Assembly: GCA_005789375.1 (NCBI GenBank)
Contig: SXXZ01000066.1
Span: 1-16,527 of the forward strand
Direction: 5' to 3'
From: Verrucomicrobiales bacterium
GTDB taxonomy: Bacteria; Verrucomicrobiota; Verrucomicrobiae; Limisphaerales; UBA9464
DNA: 16,527 nt
Below the pieces are notes generated by a model, which was given only the letters and a program-made list of their open reading frames with translations, had not been told where the DNA came from and ran no database searches. The translations under genes were made by a program, and so were the position numbers. Below are positions 8,263 through 15,291 of this stretch, in pieces. Position 1 is the stretch's first letter. Each line of letters opens with the position of its first letter.

Positions 8263-8290
8263 CTTTCGCGGACCATACTCCGCGCGAAGG
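8263..8290 (-). terminator. Small hairpin just after the gspK stop
   Basis: CTTTCGCGGA (8263-8272) and TCCGCG plus CGAAGG (8279-8290) form an imperfect stem with a 6-bp perfect core (CGCGGA/TCCGCG) and a 6-nt loop. It begins 1 bp beyond the gspK stop codon on the - strand. There is no U-run after it, so function as a terminator is uncertain. Confidence 0.3.
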
Positions 8291-8291
8291 C

Positions 8292-9455
8292 TCACTCCCG
8301 GCGAAAGGTGAGCACGGGCATATCGCGCAAACTCGTGCGTCTCAAGACTGCAATGTAACGGCGAGACAAAGCCCCCAAACGGGCAGTCACGCGAACTTCG
8401 AAGGTGCTGCTGACAGTCGAGAAAACCGCCAGCGGCGTGCCTTGGTTGGGCATCACCGGAACCCCCTGCAAACGGGCGATGTCTTGGGGCCCACGGGCTG
8501 GAGTGTCGTCGTAGGTGCCATCCACCCCATCCATGCCCGCGCGCTGTTCTTGGATATTGCGAGCAATGTTCTCGTCACCACCGCAGGCCATGACCAAAAC
8601 AGGATAGGGCGCCGTGTTGATATTTACCTGACCGCTGGACACCGCCGAGAACACGTCTGCCAAGCCCACCGACCCCGCGATACTCTGTCCCAGAAAAGTG
8701 GACTGGATGCGCCGCCCCATTGAGTCAACCGAATGCCTACCGCCATTGCCGCCATTGCCGCCACTACCAGCACTATCGCCACCGCCACTGCGGGGGCCCC
8801 AGTACAACTGCGGAGTAATCCCACGGATCTTGAGGAGTTCCGACATGTCGTCGATGGGACCATTTTTAGCAACATAGGGAGGATTGAGCGTCCGGTAGAA
8901 ATCACTCTCTGCGCCGCCACCCATGGCCGAATCGTCATTGGGGTCGATCCAGTCCCGGATCGCTGAAGAAACATCAGCCGAGTCCGAGCCTCCGGCACCG
9001 CACAACTGCAAGATCAACTCCAACAACTGGGGATTGCGGGTGGCGATGGAGTTGATGTTGATGTAGCGCTCTGCGTCCACGATCTCGATGGAAATGGTGC
9101 CATCCCCAAGAGCCACATCCGTCAAGGAGACCCCCTCGAAAGGATTGTCTGCGATGTTCGTCGGACCGACACCGCCGGCCCAAAACTGGTTGAGTCCGTC
9201 GTAAGTCTGTTCGCCAGGAATCTGCCGGGACAACGACAGAACCCATTTGGCCATCTCAATGCCTGAGCGACCCATCCATTCCATCTCGCTCTCGCTCTGG
9301 GTTCGAGTAGCCAGGCGACCCTCCACCTTCATCGTGTAGGCAAAGGCCGTGACGATGACCGCCATGGCAAAGATCAGCAGCATGACCATCAGCAGGGCCA
9401 CACCCCGCTGGCGATTTTTAGGGCTCGTCTGCGTCTGGACAAAGTTATTGATCAT
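8292..9455 (-). CDS. gspK: Type II secretion minor pseudopilin GspK
   Basis: GspK caps the pseudopilus tip together with GspI and GspJ. This 387-aa protein fits the family in length and layout. A basic leader ends RQRG18, cleavage is expected before VALLMVMLL, and the usual Glu at +5 is absent, as is normal for GspK. Inside are the GspK signatures AERYININSIATRN (about 128-141) and IRDWIDPNDD (about 167-176), the latter resembling the conserved calcium-site region. A second helical domain around ININTAPYPVLVMACGG follows. An unusual glycine-rich stretch (about 219-239, GGNGGNGG) is encoded by degenerate 9-bp repeats. Its ATG overlaps the gspJ stop by 4 bp and is preceded by a clear GGAGG. It is the last gene of the - strand operon. 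Confidence 0.9.
   Translation of the reverse strand: MINNFVQTQTSPKNRQRGVALLMVMLLIFAMAVIVTAFAYTMKVEGRLATRTQSESEMEWMGRSGIEMAKWVLSLSRQIPGEQTYDGLNQFWAGGVGPTNIADNPFEGVSLTDVALGDGTISIEIVDAERYININSIATRNPQLLELILQLCGAGGSDSADVSSAIRDWIDPNDDSAMGGGAESDFYRTLNPPYVAKNGPIDDMSELLKIRGITPQLYWGPRSGGGDSAGSGGNGGNGGRHSVDSMGRRIQSTFLGQSIAGSVGLADVFSAVSSGQVNINTAPYPVLVMACGGDENIARNIQEQRAGMDGVDGTYDDTPARGPQDIARLQGVPVMPNQGTPLAVFSTVSSTFEVRVTARLGALSRRYIAVLRRTSLRDMPVLTFRRE
8741..8785 (-). repeat. Degenerate 9-bp tandem repeat inside gspK
   Basis: Five consecutive 9-mers read, on the + strand, CGCCATTGC, CGCCATTGC, CGCCACTAC, CAGCACTAT and CGCCACCGC. Two are identical and the rest diverge. They encode the glycine/serine/asparagine-rich loop of GspK, and the period of 9 keeps the reading frame. 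Length variation here would lengthen or shorten the loop without frameshift. Confidence 0.6.
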
Positions 9456-10141
9456 GGGGCGCCTCCGATCACGCCCTGAGCCTCGCGAGGCACCGCAACG
9501 GTCGGCAAGCGAACCACTCGGCTGACAATTTGCGCTGGCTCACGAGAACCCTTCGACACACCAAAACCCAGTGTCACACGAACGATGACGGGCAACTGGT
9601 TGGTCGAAAGCCACTCCTCGACAAAGTCCCGCTGCTGACCATCCCAGAACTCCAACTGGAAGAGCTGCACCTCACGCGCCAAGACAATGCTCGCTGGCTC
9701 GCCTCCGCTCTCGAAATCTGCCAGCAAGGAGTTCTGTTCGAGCACCAAGTCGCTGCCGCCCGGAGGAACGTAGAAACTGACACGGCGGATGCGTTCGCCT
9801 CCGAACATTCCGCTGTTAGGGAACGAATCCGAAAGATCGGCCGCGAAGCTCACCGCGGCAAATTGACCCGCCGTATCGGCTTGAAAGAAGTAAAGCCGCG
9901 GATTGGATGCAAACATCGTGGCCGACGCGAGGGCGTCTTCTACGGTACGCATGGCCATCCGAGCCCGCTGGGAATCTGTGGTGGAACGGATGGCCGCCTG
10001 CGAACTCTGGAAGATCAGCCTCCAGGTCGAGTAAATCATCATAAGGATCAGAGCGAAGAGGAAGATGGCCACCATGACCTCCATCACCGTGAAGCCTCCC
10101 CGCCGCAAAGACCGACCGCTAGAAAACACTAGCCCTCTCAT
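9452..10141 (-). CDS. gspJ: Type II secretion minor pseudopilin GspJ
   Basis: This 229-aa minor pseudopilin has a class III signal: leader ending RRGG16, cleavage before FTVMEVMVAIFLFALIL, and Glu21 at +5. It is the only pseudopilin here with the canonical Gly before the cleavage site. The body has GspJ character: an amphipathic stretch after the helix (SQAAIRSTTDSQRARMAMR) and later beta-rich segments such as RIRRVSFYVPPGG and VQLFQLEFWDGQQ. The size is close to the ~200 aa usual for GspJ. Assignment as J rather than I rests on length and on the order H-I-J-K. It overlaps gspI and gspK by 4 bp each (ATGA), and a G-rich Shine-Dalgarno-like run (CAGGGGGCG) precedes its ATG. Confidence 0.87.
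   Translation of the reverse strand: MRGLVFSSGRSLRRGGFTVMEVMVAIFLFALILMMIYSTWRLIFQSSQAAIRSTTDSQRARMAMRTVEDALASATMFASNPRLYFFQADTAGQFAAVSFAADLSDSFPNSGMFGGERIRRVSFYVPPGGSDLVLEQNSLLADFESGGEPASIVLAREVQLFQLEFWDGQQRDFVEEWLSTNQLPVIVRVTLGFGVSKGSREPAQIVSRVVRLPTVAVPREAQGVIGGAP
9462..9466 (-). promoter_or_regulatory. Shine-Dalgarno sequence of gspK
   Basis: A perfect GGAGG on the - strand lies 6 nt before the gspK ATG at 9455, inside the end of gspJ. It stands out because most genes in this window lack such a site, and it supports this start for gspK. Confidence 0.75.
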
Positions 10142-10542
10142 CGGTTCGCCCCCTGAACATATTGTTTAGGGAAATAGAGGGCGCTCATGCGGCGCTCCGA
10201 ACCCTTAGGGCCACCCACGATGACAAAGTCGGCACGGAACAAACCATTGGTTCCCACCTCATAAACCGAGCGGCTCCATTGGTAGCCGGGGTAGAGCTTA
10301 CCAAAATCGCCATGGTCGGACATTTCTTCAAGGCGATTGGAAATCGACAACTCGGCCGCAAGGCTGCTGGCGTCCACCTCGACCCGATTGAGGGATTTGG
10401 CCGATTTGAGCGCCGTGGAACAAACCGAGATGAACCCGAAGAGCGCCAGCGCCATGATGGCTGAGGCAACAGCCACCTCGATCAAGGTGAAGGCCGCACC
10501 AGCCTGACCTCGGCGGCCTAGGATGACTGGGCGGCACCTCAT
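10138..10542 (-). CDS. gspI: Type II secretion minor pseudopilin GspI
   Basis: This 134-aa minor pseudopilin is expected at the pseudopilus tip with GspJ and GspK. I chose the ATG at 10542, which overlaps the gspH stop by 4 bp and has GAGGA 6 nt upstream. The frame is open to 10620, but that extension lies inside gspH and would put 26 unrelated residues before the signal. The class III signal is MRCRPVILGRRGQAGAA17, then FTLIEVAVASAIMALALFGF with Glu22 at +5. The residue before the cleavage site is Ala, not the usual Gly. The rest is short, as GspI normally is (about 120-130 aa), and includes SNRLEEMSDHGDF and a C-terminal beta region. Confidence is good for pseudopilin and fairly good for I specifically. 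Confidence 0.82.
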   Translation of the reverse strand: MRCRPVILGRRGQAGAAFTLIEVAVASAIMALALFGFISVCSTALKSAKSLNRVEVDASSLAAELSISNRLEEMSDHGDFGKLYPGYQWSRSVYEVGTNGLFRADFVIVGGPKGSERRMSALYFPKQYVQGANR

Positions 10543-11126
10543 CGAAGGTCCTCGATCGAAAGCCGTGCCGTGATGACTTCCAAAATAAGCTGCTTCACTT
10601 CGAGCCCTCCTTTCAGCCAACTGAGTTCGGCGGTCATCGCATCGCTCGTTCCATTGGGGAAAAACCGGATCGCAGCCAACGGGGAACTCATCATGTTCTG
10701 TCCGTTCACCAAAAGACTCCGGAAAGCGACGTCGTCATTGAGTTGCCCATGGTACGGAGGTTTGGACAGGGGAGCAGAACTCATGGACTCGGAATCCCGA
10801 AGCCGATCAAACGAGGCCATCGAAACCCCGTTGGTGGCCCCCATTACGCCTTCCGGTGCTGGTTCGACCAGAACCCGCCCCTCTGCACCGTAGAGCACCA
10901 CCTGCATCGGCCGATTGCCCATGATGGCCCGGGCCCGCGCTTCATTGCAGGCCGATTCCATAACCTCGAGTGCCTCGGCCATGGGCCCCTTCTTGTTGGC
11001 CATGAAACGGGGAACCGCCACAAACATCATCACGGACACAAGCATCACAGCCACCACCAGTTCGATCATGGTGAAGGCGGCGCGGGCGGTGGCACCTTGG
11101 AATCGAATGTGGAAGGCAGTCCTCAT
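10539..11126 (-). CDS. gspH: Type II secretion minor pseudopilin GspH
   Basis: This 195-aa protein has a class III signal MRTAFHIRFQGATARAA17, then FTMIELVVAVMLVSVMMFVAVP with Glu22 at +5 and Ala instead of Gly before the cleavage site. After the helix comes RFMANKKGPMAEALEVMESACNEARARAIMGNRPM, which matches the alpha-helical spine and following region typical of GspH (the L..A..EAR.RA pattern). GspH links the major pseudopilin shaft to the I-J-K tip. It begins 12 bp after the gspF stop and overlaps gspI by 4 bp. In standard operons gspG sits between gspF and gspH. Here it does not, and this protein is too long and too EARxRA-like to be gspG. Confidence 0.85.
   Translation of the reverse strand: MRTAFHIRFQGATARAAFTMIELVVAVMLVSVMMFVAVPRFMANKKGPMAEALEVMESACNEARARAIMGNRPMQVVLYGAEGRVLVEPAPEGVMGATNGVSMASFDRLRDSESMSSAPLSKPPYHGQLNDDVAFRSLLVNGQNMMSSPLAAIRFFPNGTSDAMTAELSWLKGGLEVKQLILEVITARLSIEDLR
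10549..10553 (-). promoter_or_regulatory. Shine-Dalgarno sequence deciding the gspI start
   Basis: GAGGA on the - strand, 6 nt before the ATG at 10542 and inside the gspH coding end. Together with the ATGA overlap it favours this start over the longer in-frame opening at 10620. Confidence 0.65.
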
Positions 11127-11138
11127 CGCTTCAGTCTC

Positions 11139-12437
11139 TTAGCGAGTGGAAATGCTTTCGGTGATCTTGAACATTGCCGACATCACACCCAAGAGCATGA
11201 AGCCGACCACAAAGGCGATGGCCACGATGATCACCGGTTGGATGAGGTTGGTCATCGCCGTTAGACCGACATTGAGGTCGTTCTCGTAGGTATCCGCCAC
11301 ATTGGACAAGGCCGCGGGCACGTCGCCGGTCTCCTCACCAATCTTGATCAGGTCGATCATCAGCTGCGGAAACAGTCGGCTCTTAGCCAGGGGTTGCGCC
11401 AAGGTCTTGCCGTCGGTGACGGCCTCGCGGGTGCGGGCGATGGCCTCCTTGATCACTACGTTGGGCATGACCTGCTCGGTGATGCGCAAAGCCTGCAACA
11501 CCGGCACACCATTCTGAAGCAGGGTCGAAAGCGTGCGCGCGAACTGCCCAAACAAGTTGAGTCGGACCACCTTACCAATGACTGGAAGCCTCATCACCAG
11601 GCGGTCCAATGACTCGCGACCCGCCTTGCTCGCCCGATAGCGCCGGAAGCCCGCCACCGCAGCACCACCAGCCAAAAGTAATGCCCACCAGTAGCCGCTG
11701 AGAAAACTGCTCATGGCGATGAGCATTTTGGTCATGGCCGGCAACTCGATTTTGGTGTTGTCGAAGAGCGTCATGAACTTCGGCAGCATGACCGTCATGA
11801 AGAAGATGACCAGCGCTCCACCGACGACGCAGACCACGGCCGGATAAATCATGGCCGACTTGAACTTCGACTGAACCTCGGCAAACCGATCAAAATGGGC
11901 TGCCTGCCGCCGCAAAACCTCTTCGAGCGCGCCGGACTGCTCACCAGCCCGAACCATGTTGATGACCAAATCCGGGAAGATGTGGTTCTGGCGAGCCATG
12001 GCATCAGAGAGACTGCGACCCTCGGTCACATCCTGCTTCAGCTGGCGACTGGCCTCACCGGGAATCCCCTTAGAGGACAGGCTTTCCATGCTGCGCAGGG
12101 CCATCGTGAGAGGCATTCCCGCACGAAGCAAATTGGCCAACTGGAGCGTGTACATGGCCAACTCCTTGAGTCCGGGCTTTTTGGGGCCCCGTGCGAACAG
12201 CCGGCTTAATCCTGCCTGGGAGCCCTCGGCGGCCGCGGCCCGAGCTGCGGGTGAACCGGCCGACGACGAAGACGAAGACTTCGCCGGCTTGGTCGAACCC
12301 TTTGCTTGAACCACGGAAACTGGGATCACTCCCAACCGTTCGACCTGCACGACGGCAGCCGCACGGTCCCCCGCTTCGAGGACTCCTTCGACGACTTCAC
12401 CCGAACGCCGCCGTGCCTTGTAGTTGAATTGCGCCAT
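11139..12437 (-). CDS. gspF: Type II secretion inner-membrane platform protein GspF
   Basis: GspF is the polytopic platform protein of the secretion machine, working with the ATPase GspE to add pseudopilins. The start at 12437 gives 432 aa and the family N-terminus MAQFNYKARRRSGEVVEG. The longer opening to 12614 adds 59 unrelated residues running into the upstream gene. Layout: N-terminal domain 1-45; a Ser/Ala-rich linker at about 48-76 (SSSSSSAGS); a first T2SSF domain at about 92-215 with LANLLRAGMPLTMAL and NMVRAGEQSGALEEVL; and a second at about 295-418 with RTLSTLLQNGVPVLQAL and KIGEETGDVPAAL. Hydrophobic helices lie at about 198-218, 250-263 and 400-420. PilC of type IV pili is a close relative, but the pseudopilin genes that follow favour GspF. 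Confidence 0.92.
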   Translation of the reverse strand: MAQFNYKARRRSGEVVEGVLEAGDRAAAVVQVERLGVIPVSVVQAKGSTKPAKSSSSSSAGSPAARAAAAEGSQAGLSRLFARGPKKPGLKELAMYTLQLANLLRAGMPLTMALRSMESLSSKGIPGEASRQLKQDVTEGRSLSDAMARQNHIFPDLVINMVRAGEQSGALEEVLRRQAAHFDRFAEVQSKFKSAMIYPAVVCVVGGALVIFFMTVMLPKFMTLFDNTKIELPAMTKMLIAMSSFLSGYWWALLLAGGAAVAGFRRYRASKAGRESLDRLVMRLPVIGKVVRLNLFGQFARTLSTLLQNGVPVLQALRITEQVMPNVVIKEAIARTREAVTDGKTLAQPLAKSRLFPQLMIDLIKIGEETGDVPAALSNVADTYENDLNVGLTAMTNLIQPVIIVAIAFVVGFMLLGVMSAMFKITESISTR

Positions 12438-12498
12438 GTCGCGTGCCGTTTGGATAACCGGCGCGCGCCGAAAGTTCCATCTCCCCGATGCAGATGCT

Positions 12499-12810
12499 TC
12501 AGCTGACCGCCAAGAGAGAGACCCGTTGTCCCTCGGCGTTTCGGCTAATTCCCTGACCGCGCGGGTCCACCTGCAAGGCACCATCCACCCAGAAAGCATA
12601 CTGGTGGTGGCCATGGCGGATGCTCACAGAAGCCTGCCAAGACCCATCAAAGGCTTGAGCCATTGGATTGGAATCTGGGTTCCAAGCGTTGAATTCTCCC
12701 ACGACCGCCACTTTTTGGGCCTGGGGAGCCAGGCAGATGAAGTGGACCGGGACCAGCGCCTTGGAACCAAGGGATCGCGGGGGGCCTGGGGAACGGGAAG
12801 CCGAGTTCAT
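12499..12810 (-). CDS. Small glycogen-binding (CBM48/AMPK-type) domain protein
   Basis: This 103-aa protein is made up almost entirely of one carbohydrate-binding fold of the CBM48 type, found in AMPK beta subunits and as the early-set domain of isoamylases and branching enzymes. Diagnostic stretches are KVAVVGEFNAWNP (about 33-45), DGSWQASVSIRHGHHQYAFWVDG (about 55-77) and VDPRGQG after it. No catalytic domain or signal peptide is visible, so it probably binds a glycogen-like glucan in the cytoplasm. It is the first - strand gene before gspF, with 61 bp between them, and may share the operon. It has no obvious role in secretion. No Shine-Dalgarno precedes the ATG at 12810. The domain call is firm; the function is open. 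Confidence 0.85.
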   Translation of the reverse strand: MNSASRSPGPPRSLGSKALVPVHFICLAPQAQKVAVVGEFNAWNPDSNPMAQAFDGSWQASVSIRHGHHQYAFWVDGALQVDPRGQGISRNAEGQRVSLLAVS

Positions 12811-12999
12811 GAATTCGAGAAAGCGTCTTGGGCGGCACTCAGTCTTACTCTTTAACTCTGCGTGCCATCCGAGAACCGGCTAAGAAAACCATTTGTAAAC
12901 CTGGGGCAAGTGGATTTCGCAACAATCCGTCGATTCCTTAAATCCACCGCCCTGCAGACGGGTTGCAGATTCAACCATTTCCAGAGAGCCTCACTGGCA

Positions 13000-13734
13000 G
13001 TGCTGGGCACTTGGATTAATGCCGTTGCCGGGGTTGGGGCCCTCCTATGGGCTCGACGCCCCCTGGGCAAAGACAATCAACCTCCCGACTTGGGGCGATT
13101 CCGCTGGGGGGCCGCTGGCTTGGCGGCGCTCATTGGCGGGACCGGGATCCTCCATACCCTTCCCACCCCAATGTCCGGCGCGATCCGATATTTGGGCATT
13201 GCGCTGGTCGGCCTCGTGTTAGGCAACCTCACCGGCCGAATTTTGCGCCTTCAGCGGGTTCTAGACGCCTGGGGACGCACCCTTTCGAGCCATCTGCCCA
13301 TCCCTAATGGAAAGCCCACCGATGTGCCAGGCGCGGTGTCCATCGGGGCTCTTTTAGCGCTCAACCCATTGCTCATTCCCGCCGCAGTCCAGGACGGACT
13401 GGAACATCGGTGGGTCGGACTGGCCTTGAAGGCCGCCTTGGACGCGGTAGCGCTCTACACGTGGGTTCGGAGCCTGTCCCCAATACGATGGAGCCTGTCC
13501 CTTCTGATGCTGGGGGTGATCCTCGTCTGGCAGGCTTGCTGGACGGCGGGCGCGGCAGCCTTGGCCAGTTGGCTCCAAGCTCAGGGCGTTTCCAATGGGC
13601 TCATGACGGCTTGCAGCCTGCTGATTCTTTGCAGCGCCCCAGCCATCGCCGGTGTGCGTCGAGCCGCTCTAGCCAATTTGTTACCGACGCTGGTCTGGAT
13701 TCCGGCCCTGACATTTTGGCTCCGTGGCGGTTGA
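13000..13734 (+). CDS. DUF554 family integral membrane protein
   Basis: This polytopic membrane protein of unknown function has 245 aa from the GTG at 13000. That start is favoured because it gives VLGTWINAVAGVGALL, matching the usual start of DUF554 proteins, and a total length near that of the family (about 230). The frame is open to a GTG at 12862, which would add 46 hydrophilic residues with no family match, so either is possible. Family-like segments are ALVGLVLGNLTGRILRLQR, GALLALNPLLIPAAVQDGL and LALKAALDAVALY. About seven hydrophobic helices are visible. The substrate is unknown for the family. The gene is divergent from the CBM48 gene and lies 65 bp before the cytochrome gene on the same strand. 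Confidence 0.78.
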   Translation: MLGTWINAVAGVGALLWARRPLGKDNQPPDLGRFRWGAAGLAALIGGTGILHTLPTPMSGAIRYLGIALVGLVLGNLTGRILRLQRVLDAWGRTLSSHLPIPNGKPTDVPGAVSIGALLALNPLLIPAAVQDGLEHRWVGLALKAALDAVALYTWVRSLSPIRWSLSLLMLGVILVWQACWTAGAAALASWLQAQGVSNGLMTACSLLILCSAPAIAGVRRAALANLLPTLVWIPALTFWLRGG

Positions 13735-13799
13735 TCGTTGCGGAAAGACACCCATGGCCGCCCTTCCCTCGGTCGCATTCGATCTTTAAGCTTCAGGCC

Positions 13800-14549
13800 A
13801 TGATTCCGAGGTTGAAGTTCCTTCCCAGTTGGGCGGCGCTGTGGTCGGCGCTCTGGGCGCTACCCCTCTTGGCGCAAGTTCCAATCCCTCCGGCCCAGTT
13901 GGCCAAACTGCCACCTGCCCTGAAACGACCGGTGGACTTCAAAACGGAGGTTTATCCGCTGTTCAAAGCGGCCTGTTTCAAGTGCCACGGCCCCGATAAG
14001 CAAAAAGGGAAATACCGCATGGATACCCGGGAAGGCGCTTTCAAGGTGACCGACGACCACGGCCCCGCTATCCAGGCCAGAGACAGTACCAAGAGTGCGA
14101 TCATCCTCATGGCCGCTGGGTTGATCGATGAAATGATCATGCCTCCACCCGGAGGCAAGCCCGGTGAAAGCGACCCGCTCACCGCTGAACAAATCGGCCT
14201 GCTTCGAGCGTGGATCGATCAAGGAGCCGTTTGGCCCGATGGACCCATCGCCGAGGTCGTCCAGTCGGTTCGCTTCCAGCCGGACATTCAGAAACTCTTG
14301 GCCGCTTCCTGTGCCAAATGCCATTCCGGAGCAACCGCCGAGGGCGGGTTCTCGGTGGATTCACTCGAAGGGTTGCTCACCGGAGGGAAGTCCTACGGTC
14401 GGGTCGTTGTGCCAGGCGACCTCCGCAAGTCGTCACTCCTGACCATCCTCGCCGGAAAGGATGAAGACATTCCCAAGCCAGAAGCCCACCGGGTTTCCGA
14501 GAAGTCTCTCAAACAGGTGGAGGAGTGGATTCGGCAGGGTGCGAAGTAG
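13800..14549 (+). CDS. Secreted cytochrome c with two CXXCH haem motifs (PSCyt1-like)
   Basis: This 249-aa exported protein starts at the ATG 13800. The frame continues far upstream but only shadows the DUF554 gene. The N-terminus MIPRLKFLPSWAALWSALWA and the LPLLAQ that follows form a signal peptide with cleavage near residue 25. Two covalent haem sites are present: Cys59-x-x-Cys62-His63 (CFKCH) and Cys171-x-x-Cys174-His175 (CAKCH). The first unit, with VYPLFKAACFKCHGPDKQKG and later LIDEMIMPPPGGKP, is the Planctomycete-type cytochrome C domain that usually precedes DUF1549/DUF1553 proteins; none follows here. The second unit repeats the plan (QPDIQKLLAASCAKCHSG, then DEDIPKPEAH) but has IPKP where the first has MPPP, so its Met ligand may be missing. 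Role: probable periplasmic electron carrier; partner unknown. Its 3' end overlaps the reductase gene on the other strand. Confidence 0.85.
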   Translation: MIPRLKFLPSWAALWSALWALPLLAQVPIPPAQLAKLPPALKRPVDFKTEVYPLFKAACFKCHGPDKQKGKYRMDTREGAFKVTDDHGPAIQARDSTKSAIILMAAGLIDEMIMPPPGGKPGESDPLTAEQIGLLRAWIDQGAVWPDGPIAEVVQSVRFQPDIQKLLAASCAKCHSGATAEGGFSVDSLEGLLTGGKSYGRVVVPGDLRKSSLLTILAGKDEDIPKPEAHRVSEKSLKQVEEWIRQGAK

Positions 14550-15291
14550 CGCTGCGGTCGGCGCGGACATACTGCAGGAAGCGCTCATTACCCACCGTCT
14601 TCACACGAACCAAGCGGAAGCGCACCGCATCGGCCAGGCAGGCCGCCAAGGGGCCGTCTGCGATCGTGGGTGCAGCCTGTCCCCCAAAGATCCGGGGCAC
14701 CCAGGTAAGTCGGATCTCATCGACACAGTCCGCGGCCAAAAGAGTGGCATTCACCCGTCCCCCGCCTTCCGCAACCAAGCGACGGATCCCGTGGCGCCCG
14801 GCCAACCAGGCCAAGGCGGCCGGAAAATCGACCTGACTTCCGGGCGAACTCCAAACCTCAGCTCCGAGATCACGCAATCGTTGCAGATTTGGTTTCGAAG
14901 CGTTTCCAGCGCTGAAAATCACGATTGGGGCCCCGGGACGCTTCCATAATTCTGCCTCAGAGGACAGAGATCCGGAGCCACTCACCACCACTCGGACGGG
15001 CTCTGGAGCCAACCCCGCTCGCCGCCGGGTCGCCTTATGTTCCGAGGAGCCTGTCCCCAAAGTGGCTCCGGTTTCTTCGACGGTTCGCGCTCCACACAGA
15101 AGGGCGTCGGCAGTAGCTCTCAGGGCATAGAGGGCCTTTTTGTCATGTGGGCTGCCAAAAGTGGTCACCTCGCGGCCAGCGGTAGCCACCTTGCCATCGG
15201 CCGTCATGGCCATGTTAATGACGACGTACGGTCGTTGCACGGCTTCCGGTATTCCGGCAAGCGGTTCAGTGGAGGAACATGGCGTCGCCAT
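14509..15291 (-). CDS. RibD C-terminal domain-type reductase (dihydrofolate reductase-like fold)
   Basis: This 260-aa protein resembles the reductase half of RibD, the NADPH-dependent enzyme that reduces the ribosyl group of the pyrimidine intermediate in riboflavin synthesis. The deaminase half is absent. Signatures: PYVVINMAMTADGKVA (about 21-36), RATADALLCGARTVEETGATL (58-78), RRLVAEGGGRVNATLLAA (170-187) and VPRIFGGQAAP (198-208). I chose the ATG at 15291, which overlaps the end of queA by 26 bp. A longer opening to 15378 lies wholly inside queA. Stand-alone RibD-C proteins act in riboflavin synthesis in some lineages but others have unknown substrates, so I give no symbol. Pro-rich C-terminal residues (PAESTPPPV) overlap the cytochrome gene by 41 bp. 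Confidence 0.82.
   Translation of the reverse strand: MATPCSSTEPLAGIPEAVQRPYVVINMAMTADGKVATAGREVTTFGSPHDKKALYALRATADALLCGARTVEETGATLGTGSSEHKATRRRAGLAPEPVRVVVSGSGSLSSEAELWKRPGAPIVIFSAGNASKPNLQRLRDLGAEVWSSPGSQVDFPAALAWLAGRHGIRRLVAEGGGRVNATLLAADCVDEIRLTWVPRIFGGQAAPTIADGPLAACLADAVRFRLVRVKTVGNERFLQYVRADRSATSHPAESTPPPV

Noticed and set aside
12438..12614. Longer gspF start at 12614
   Set aside because: The extra 59 residues run antiparallel to nothing recognisable, overlap the CBM48 gene, and precede the typical GspF start MAQFNYKARR.
12862..12999. N-terminal extension of the DUF554 protein from GTG 12862
   Set aside because: Not excluded, but the 46 extra residues are hydrophilic and unlike the family. 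The GTG at 13000 gives the family length and N-terminus.
13410..13799. Upstream extension of the cytochrome reading frame
   Set aside because: It overlaps the DUF554 gene in another frame. The signal peptide starts at 13800.
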